DNA of 60,000 nt from Tubulanus polymorphus. Its lineage: Eukaryota > Nemertea > Palaeonemertea > Tubulaniformes > Tubulanidae. Within the stretch, counting starts at the first letter, position 1; every line of letters begins with the position of its first letter. Shown here in pieces: positions 53,801 to 60,000 of this stretch. The notes beneath the pieces are model-generated. The model saw only the letters and a program-made list of their open reading frames with translations, was not told the DNA's origin and ran no database searches. The translations under genes and the position numbers were made by a program. The stretch is from contig NC_134029.1 in assembly GCF_964204645.1 (NCBI RefSeq), forward strand, positions 10,842,850 through 10,902,849, read 5' to 3'.

Positions 53801-55724
53801 GTCCAATTCTTCATTATCATCGACGATTCCACATAACAAGACAGTTTCGTTTAAAACGCTTTCGTCCTCTGATTGTGGTATGCCGATTATCTGTGAACCT
53901 GTAAGAAAAAAGAACATGCATTGCTTGTGGTTAAAGGTGATGATTTTAGATATTGTGAACGGTCAAAACATATGGTATGAGCTCTGGTAAGAGGTAAGGA
54001 TTGTATCACTGTTATATCTTATCAATAAGATAATCAAAGAAACAATCCATAGGTAACAACGGTTCTTAAGTCTGGCTGAAACATTGAGCTCCCATTGCAT
54101 TTAGGGTATGTAGTTTATAGGGCCAATAGCAATATTTTTTGGCAATGGTTTTGAATTGTGATGCCATTCCTCAGTTATGTGGTCACCTTTAGGCAGGCAT
54201 ATCACCGAAGAGGTTATCGAGCGTAGTTCTGCCACTAGGTGGTGAGCCGGGTCTAAACTTAGAACTGCTCAACTAGACCCCTATACTTACATTGTACCCA
54301 AGGTTACTAAGATCGACCCACTAGTAATGAAGTGAAGTAGCTGAAAGACATACACGGACTACAAGAATGAGGCTCTTATCGAAGCGCGAGAATCAATAAT
54401 GAGTACAGGCTAGCTGGGCAATAATCTTACCTTGAGTTAACAGATGAGTTTCCGGATGCAGATGAATTAGGTCGAGTAGTTCACTCTCGTTGATTACTTC
54501 ATTTGTGGTCAAGATTGAATACAAAACTGCTTTCTTTATTTGGAATGTCTTTATTTCTTTCATTCAACAGTGCGAGAACTTTGTACTCATCATCTGTTTC
54601 CGATTCCAATCCACATAATTTCATGGCAATGGTTGAAATGGCCAAAGGAAGAATCTAAAAGACAAAATAGTACATATATTTCAACGGACATTTTACCCTC
54701 GACAAAAGTGGTCCTATTTTCCCCAAGTCCTGGGAAATCCTTTGAGGAATTGAGAAAAGAAATAGATTATTCTTTCTCTAAATACGTTATAGTGTTCTTA
54801 GTTTTTTGTATATCAATGTGACAATCTGTTTTGATAATAAAATGTGTGGCTAACGATGAAGTGTACGCCTAGAGCTACCTTCCCTACAAAGTATAGTGTT
54901 ATCGCCAGGCAGTCCCACTACCTTATTTTCCCTAATGGTGTATAGTCCACACACGTTATCCAATGAAAATGTGTATAGGCAGGGTTCTCTGTGTGAGTGA
55001 TGTTTCAAAGAATGAAAGAAGTTTACATGGCAGGCACTATACACCGGGGTAGTTTTAATATATCACATGACAAGATTATTATCATATTTGAAGTAAATCT
55101 ATAAAATGTAAGTAGGATTAAATGTGATACTTACCGTTAAGGTATTCTTCTGTGTGGTCGTTTGTTTTCAAAAATCATGGTCATATTTACTTCCAGGCTG
55201 GTGCGGTACAGACGGATTTTGCCGATTTTTTCGGATTAATTACACGATTTAACAATCTCGAGGCACTCAAATCTTTCTCAAACCACCCAGTCTAACGCAG
55301 AAATTCGTTATCTTTCAGAATAATCTTACTTGAAGCGGATTGGATTACCAATAACGAAGTTACAAACTGTTGAAGTGACATACCTATCGACCGATCTGGC
55401 GGAGAGTTTTTTTATATATAGTACCTAGGATACTGGGGTCAAAAATTTTTTTTGTCAGGTCCCTGTGGCTAGTGCAAAGTGCAATTTGTCGTCTACCATT
55501 TTTAGCCATTATTTTGCCTTTTACCATAGTGTATGGTTTAATAGATTTCAAAATAGAGCCAATCGGAATCCTCTGGAATGAAATAACAATAGTTAAGTCT
55601 TTAACAGTATTAGAGCACATATATAACAAGAGCTAATTAGTAAATTTGACGATAAATCATAATCATAAACGAGAATGAGAGAGTAGTAAGAACTGTGGAA
55701 AATCAACAGTGGGTAATATAGGAG
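53801..55724. other. No gene supported between Polinton B and the Helitron
   Basis: Only short ORFs without recognisable similarity. A dispersed-repeat stretch at 55411-55475 (TATATAGTACC, GATACTGG, CCCTGTGGCTA) resembles 34176-34262. No RNA gene was found. Confidence 0.5.
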
Positions 55725-56411
55725 TTAGATGCTGTCATTCAAGGCAATGTATACTAAGCTATGATCCGACCAATATGTATCAATGATTCCAGTTGTATTG
55801 ATACCCATAGTATCTATATTGGTAGAAATCAAATCTAGCTTACTATGCAGAATTGTTGTTGGCAATTTGATGAGTTGACGACAGTGGAATTGATCAAACT
55901 TAAACCTCTCTAGTGGCTGATTATACGCGGAAGAATTTTGAATTATTGATTTCATGTTACAATCTCCCAATGTAATAATTATGGATGCTAAATCCAAGCA
56001 TGTTAAGGTTTTTAGAGATTCTAGAAGTGTGTTGAATGAACATGTTGGAGAAACATACATAAAGACAATTTGCAAAGGCTGGTGATTGTGTGCTATGCAT
56101 AGATATGTGTATTCCAACAGGCGAGAACTAAACGATTTGGTCTCAAGCAGATGTAAAGAATTCCTGAAGTATGTGATCAGTTCATGTGCAGGAGTACTCT
56201 TGCAATCATTTCTCAAAGTGGTAAAATTCGCAAGATCATAGTCTGAAGAAATATTGTGAGATGTCAATCTAGATTCTGAAAATGCTAGTACATCAGCAGC
56301 ACAAATATTTGGGTTCTGATTAATGTCACAGAAATGTTTTTTGTAAGACCTGGCATTGTGATAGAGTCTTTCAAAGAAGTTGCTGGTAGGCTGTATATTG
56401 GTTTGTAACAC
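55725..56411 (-). pseudogene. Helitron-associated endonuclease/phosphatase-like domain
   Basis: The 228-codon reading contains FSESRLTSH, FMYVSPTCSF, IITLGDCNMKS and YWSDHSLVYIAL, corresponding to the E-x-R, GD-x-N and SDH motifs of apurinic-type endonucleases. It lies directly downstream of the helicase on the same strand and overlaps its last frame, so it was probably the C-terminal domain of one Rep-helicase-endonuclease protein, as in Helitron2/Helentron elements. A frame change separates it from the helicase part. Confidence 0.72.
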
Positions 56412-58100
56412 AAACTTACTGAAGAATTCAGTCGTAAATAATTCAGGTGGTCAGTCACATCTTTAGCAGTAGTTATCTTGTCTTCATTCAGGTTCACAAC
56501 GTATAAGTTATCAAGATTTTTAACACGACTGAAGGCAACATAATGCGAGTGAGTTAGTACAGATTTAGGAGTACGAGGGTGTGCAAGCATATTGACAACA
56601 ATTGAGTTATAAGTTCCTCTCTGTGATTTGTGAATTGTGCGCCCAGAAGCAGGCAATAATGGAAATTGTAATCTTTGTAATGTAGACTGTCTTGGTGTCC
56701 AAGTATTAGGTATATCAGGCGTAAAGAAGCATCTGTATTTCTGTCTTTGAAGTCTGCCGATAGCACCATTATTACACACAGCATTGTTATATACAGCAGG
56801 GATTCAGGATTTCAGTAGGCAGGCCTGCAGAATCGGAGTATGTTTCGCATTTACTTACAGTTTGACAAACCTTTTCTTTTACTGACTGAGATACACCACT
56901 AAGTACAACATCGATACATCTTATGACTGCTTTTTAAGTTTTGACTAGGTTGAATACTGTGTCATTATGGGATGAAGCGCTAGCTTTCAAAGGAAAGAAA
57001 TGTGGAACAGATAAGGGGTAATTATCATATGTAACAAATATTTCTTTAGATTTCAAAGTCAATATATCGGACTTAGTAAATGTATTTGTTCTAATACGAT
57101 TCAGCAATAGAGCAAAAGACAAATCCTCCTGTTGACGCATAATTTGGTCTAATTCAAAGATTTTGAAGTTATCAATCCAAATATTACAGGCAAGTGGTCC
57201 ATACTGATCAGGAATACTGGTAAATATGTAACTGTCCATGACTGGTTTTAGTTGATAGAAGTCGCCAATGCATAGAACATGTAGACCACCAAACAGTTTC
57301 TTGTTTGACATTATTTCTTGAAGACCCATATTTATGATATTAAGCATACCGGAACCAACCATACAAATCTCATCAATAATGACTAGTTTTAAGTCAGGTA
57401 TTTTGACCTAATAGAGTTTAGTTCACTAGGTGACATTTTTCTGTACTCATAACCGCTGCTTGGTAGAATTTTGAGACCTGAATGAATGTTGGTTCCATGA
57501 ATCTAAAAAGCAGTCATGCCTGTAGGAGCAAGTAGTAATATCTTACAATCATCTGGCTTTTCACCTGGTGCAGAAGATAAAGACCTAACTAAGTATTGAT
57601 ACAAAGCTTTAATAACTTAAGACTTTCCAGTACCTGCAGAACCTGTACAAAATATATGCAGAGTGTCAAGTTCTCTACTGATAGTTTGTATTATGTGTGT
57701 AAATATTTCATTTTGTTTTAAATTGAGAGATATGGTGGTAATCTATTAGGCAGTAGAGAAATGGCAACATCAGACTTATGAACAGGTAAATGTAAGTCAT
57801 GTGATAAGTCATAGTAACGCTGGTTATCTGGACGATCAGGGTCAAAAAAGAGACTCTCTTTATCTATATCATTTTGGGAGATTTCTGGTAAGTCAACATT
57901 ATCATTCTCGATTTGTTGTTGCATTGCTTCAACATGTCAATAAGATCGTCATTGTGTGACTCATATTTTTCAATTACTGGTTTAATCATTGGAAGGTACT
58001 CTTTTAATCTAACTTGGTAAGAAATATGATCTGCAATCATTTCTTCTTTTTTCCTTGATATATATAAGAGCAAGCGTTCACGATAATAGTTTTCTGGATC
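56285..58100 (-). pseudogene. Helitron PIF1-type helicase domain, broken
   Basis: On the minus strand, Walker A GSAGTGKS lies at about 57646-57621, followed at once by an in-frame stop. IIDEICMVGSGML (Walker B) is at about 57385-57350, GGLHVLCIGDFYQLKPV at about 57295-57240, EDLSFALLLNRIRTN at about 57125, and the C-terminal helicase motifs (SQRGTYNSIVVNML and YVAFSRVKNLDNLYVVNL) at about 56630-56485. Several frame changes exist. In Helitrons this domain unwinds DNA for rolling-circle transfer. Confidence 0.8.
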
Positions 58101-58259
58101 AGAAGATTAGTTATAATTTAGAAATCGTATAACACGTGGGTTTTTTCTTAAGTAAAAAGATCTCGGAAAATGAGTAGTGTAGTCATCAGTGATAGAAGGA
58201 TCATCATCATGATTATCATCAAAATAAGAATCCTTTCTATTGAATTTTTTCACTTTCAC

Positions 58260-60000
58260 CAGGGAGCGTAATCAGCTAAACAGTAATCTTCTAAAACACT
58301 TAGTCTGGTAGAGTACTGATGTATTATTCCATCTTGTTGAATATGGGTAGAAGTCTCACGCAAATTCTTTAAGTCAACAAGGCCTTTGAGCAAAAATGTC
58401 CGTTCATTAGGTGGTGATTTGTTGATGAAAATAACTTCACGAGAAGAACGGGTAATAGGCAGTTGAAGAGTTCAATAGACATCCTCTTGTGCACCGATTT
58501 CTGCGGCGTTAAGGTATTTGTTACCAATATGTTTGACAGAACTTTTCAAATCCATATTTCCATTTTTGGCTTCATTGCATGCAGATTCTAGCATGGAAGA
58601 CATTCCTTTCTGACCTTTACATTTATAATTAGCTATGTACACTGCCAATGCGTAAGCATCAACAACATACTGGATGTCATGATTGGCTTGCCAAATACCT
58701 GGAAGGTTTTTCATATATGGATTGATCCTAATTTCATCAGGATTTCGTTTAAGGAAAACTTTAGTGTTTGTTAGAGATGATCGGATCGTTCTTATGTACT
58801 TTTCTTCGGAGAGACTTAAATGACTATCGAGGAAATTCAGTAAACTTGATATTGAAATCAGTCTGTCAATTTAGAATATTCTGTACAGTTTTACACTGGT
58901 TGTTAAGTAAAACACGTTCAGCATCAGTTGTCTCTTCATCCAGTGGGGTGAGAATTCTAGTTCGTGACATTGGAGGCTGTGGGAATCCAAAGCGACAGAT
59001 TTTCTGTTTTCTTTTCTTTTTGCAGGTTTTAGAGTGTTTATGAATTTGATAAGAAAGAAACTGTTCGTCAACAGTCGAGACATTGGAAAACACAGATATT
59101 ATACTATCAATGAAGTCACATATTTCTTGTTCAGAATGTTCTCCATATATCAGAGGATTGGCTAACCAAACTGTCATATGTATGTGTGGACTGCCTCGTT
59201 GTTGAAATTCAACTCGATACAATGAATCTGTAATGTTTCCGATTGGATAACTAGGATTTTTTAATACATGTTTGATGAATTGTTGAACTCTGTGTTCAAA
59301 AAATCTTGCACAAGTAACTGGGTCACTACTAACCAATCGAGTGATAGTTTTCCAGTCTAAGTTATAAATATCTTCATCAGTATAATTTTTGCCATCAACT
59401 AATTGACCTAGACACCTAAGTAGGGGACACCATTTTGTATCAGCAGCTGATTGACTAATGAAGAGAGATGGAAAGCCTAGTTGTCGAATCATTGCGAAGA
59501 GCTCTTTTTTTCTTTACTCCAGATATGGTGGTCAGTTTCTTATTCATTTAAATATATAATAGCCTTCATCAAGTTTTACTATAGATTGTCGAATATTCTC
59601 ATAGAGGATTTCACCAGCCGTGTAAGTTTTACCCTTAGTCTTACATCTACGTATCGAGAGAGAAACGCGATCAATCACTTGCTTGAGATGAAGTTTTTTA
59701 AATTTGAAAAAAATGTTAGGAATGTTGGATGCCACTCTCCTATCAACAGATCTCAATTCATATTTGCAGATATCACTATAATGAACTGGTCGATGTCTGT
59801 CTTTATTTTCTGGTCTGGTCTGGCCACAAAAGATTGTTGGCCAAGAAAGGTATTCAGCATTTACATCTTGATATAGACTAATAGGTAGATGACCTTTACC
59901 AGGTGCATATTTGTAAACATAGGGGTCAACTTCATCTAATAATGTATCCATATTAGCAGGCTTCTCATATATGTCGTCTTCATGGAAGATTCAGAATCAG
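58260..60000 (-). pseudogene. Helitron Rep (HUH) domain, broken, running off the window
   Basis: From the window edge leftward: DVNAEYLSWPTIFCG (N-terminal Helitron domain, 59870), QLGFPSLFISQSAADTKW (about 59480), YRVEFQQRGSPHIHMTVWL (about 59215-59160, the HUH motif as HIH), YQIHKHSKTCKKK (about 59055, catalytic tyrosine region), and ANHDIQYVVDAYALAVYIAN with KGMSSMLESACNEAKNG (58690-58555). A stop/frame change near 59500 and another near 58860 break the frame. Rep would nick and join the element ends. The 5' end is outside the window. Confidence 0.85.

Noticed and set aside
55384-55629. 81-codon minus-strand ORF between Polinton B and the Helitron
   Set aside because: No domain recognised, and its end lies in a dispersed repeat; not enough to call a gene.

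Overview
The window looks like a repeat-dense stretch of an animal nuclear genome, probably a marine invertebrate. The base composition is AT-rich, microsatellites are abundant, and nearly every recognisable gene belongs to a selfish element: two Maverick/Polinton (adintovirus-like) elements, a Penelope-like element, a DIRS tyrosine recombinase, a Helitron with an endonuclease domain, non-LTR reverse transcriptase debris and several foldback/MITE-type repeats. No ordinary host gene could be identified with confidence; the closest is a broken, possibly spliced PIF1-like helicase. The species cannot be told from the sequence.

Layout. 1-689 and 24423-24720 are the two halves of an inverted-repeat element split by Polinton A (690-24416, 6-bp target duplication TAGGGG). 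Polinton A is decayed: most genes carry stops or frameshifts, the integrase and neighbouring genes are deleted, and it is interrupted by two members of one hairpin-ended, Helentron-like family in opposite orientations (about 7389-11605 and 12819-19612). The second insertion holds about 3.7 kb of a 31-bp hairpin-forming satellite, a 155-bp tandem repeat and a palindromic Penelope-end structure. 24721-34789 is a graveyard: foldback element, short palindrome with Polinton-like ends, CCCAGCTA-ended DNA transposon, DIRS recombinase fragment, (TA)n, MITE, PIF1-like pseudogene and Penelope-like element.

Polinton B (34796-53794, 18,999 bp, target duplication ATCGTT, inverted repeats of about 600 bp) is much better preserved. 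Rightward genes run from a family B DNA polymerase through small membrane and virion-like proteins to the major capsid protein and a zinc-finger protein. Leftward genes run from the right end through an HNH endonuclease, two small overlapping ORFs, two unknown proteins, a chromodomain integrase and the packaging ATPase. The two transcription units converge on a palindrome-rich spacer at 47.3-47.9 kb. The polymerase would copy the element, the integrase insert it, and the ATPase and capsid proteins package it. B is nevertheless not fully intact: the polymerase has a frameshift and the capsid gene an in-frame TAA.

53801-55724 holds no gene I can support, and 55725-60000 (running off the window) is a leftward, broken Helitron with Rep, PIF1-type helicase and apurinic-like endonuclease domains.

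The most unusual signals are: (i) the Polinton termini, each a near-palindrome bounded by AGTAATAGGG/CCCTATTACT, whose interior is replaced between copies while the inner promoter dyad is kept; (ii) a short stand-alone palindrome with the same ends; (iii) structural genes with conserved ends but unrelated centres in A and B; (iv) a stop codon at the same capsid position in both copies; (v) an iteron-like array with two dyads in B; and (vi) the hairpin satellite inside the Helentron-like insertion.
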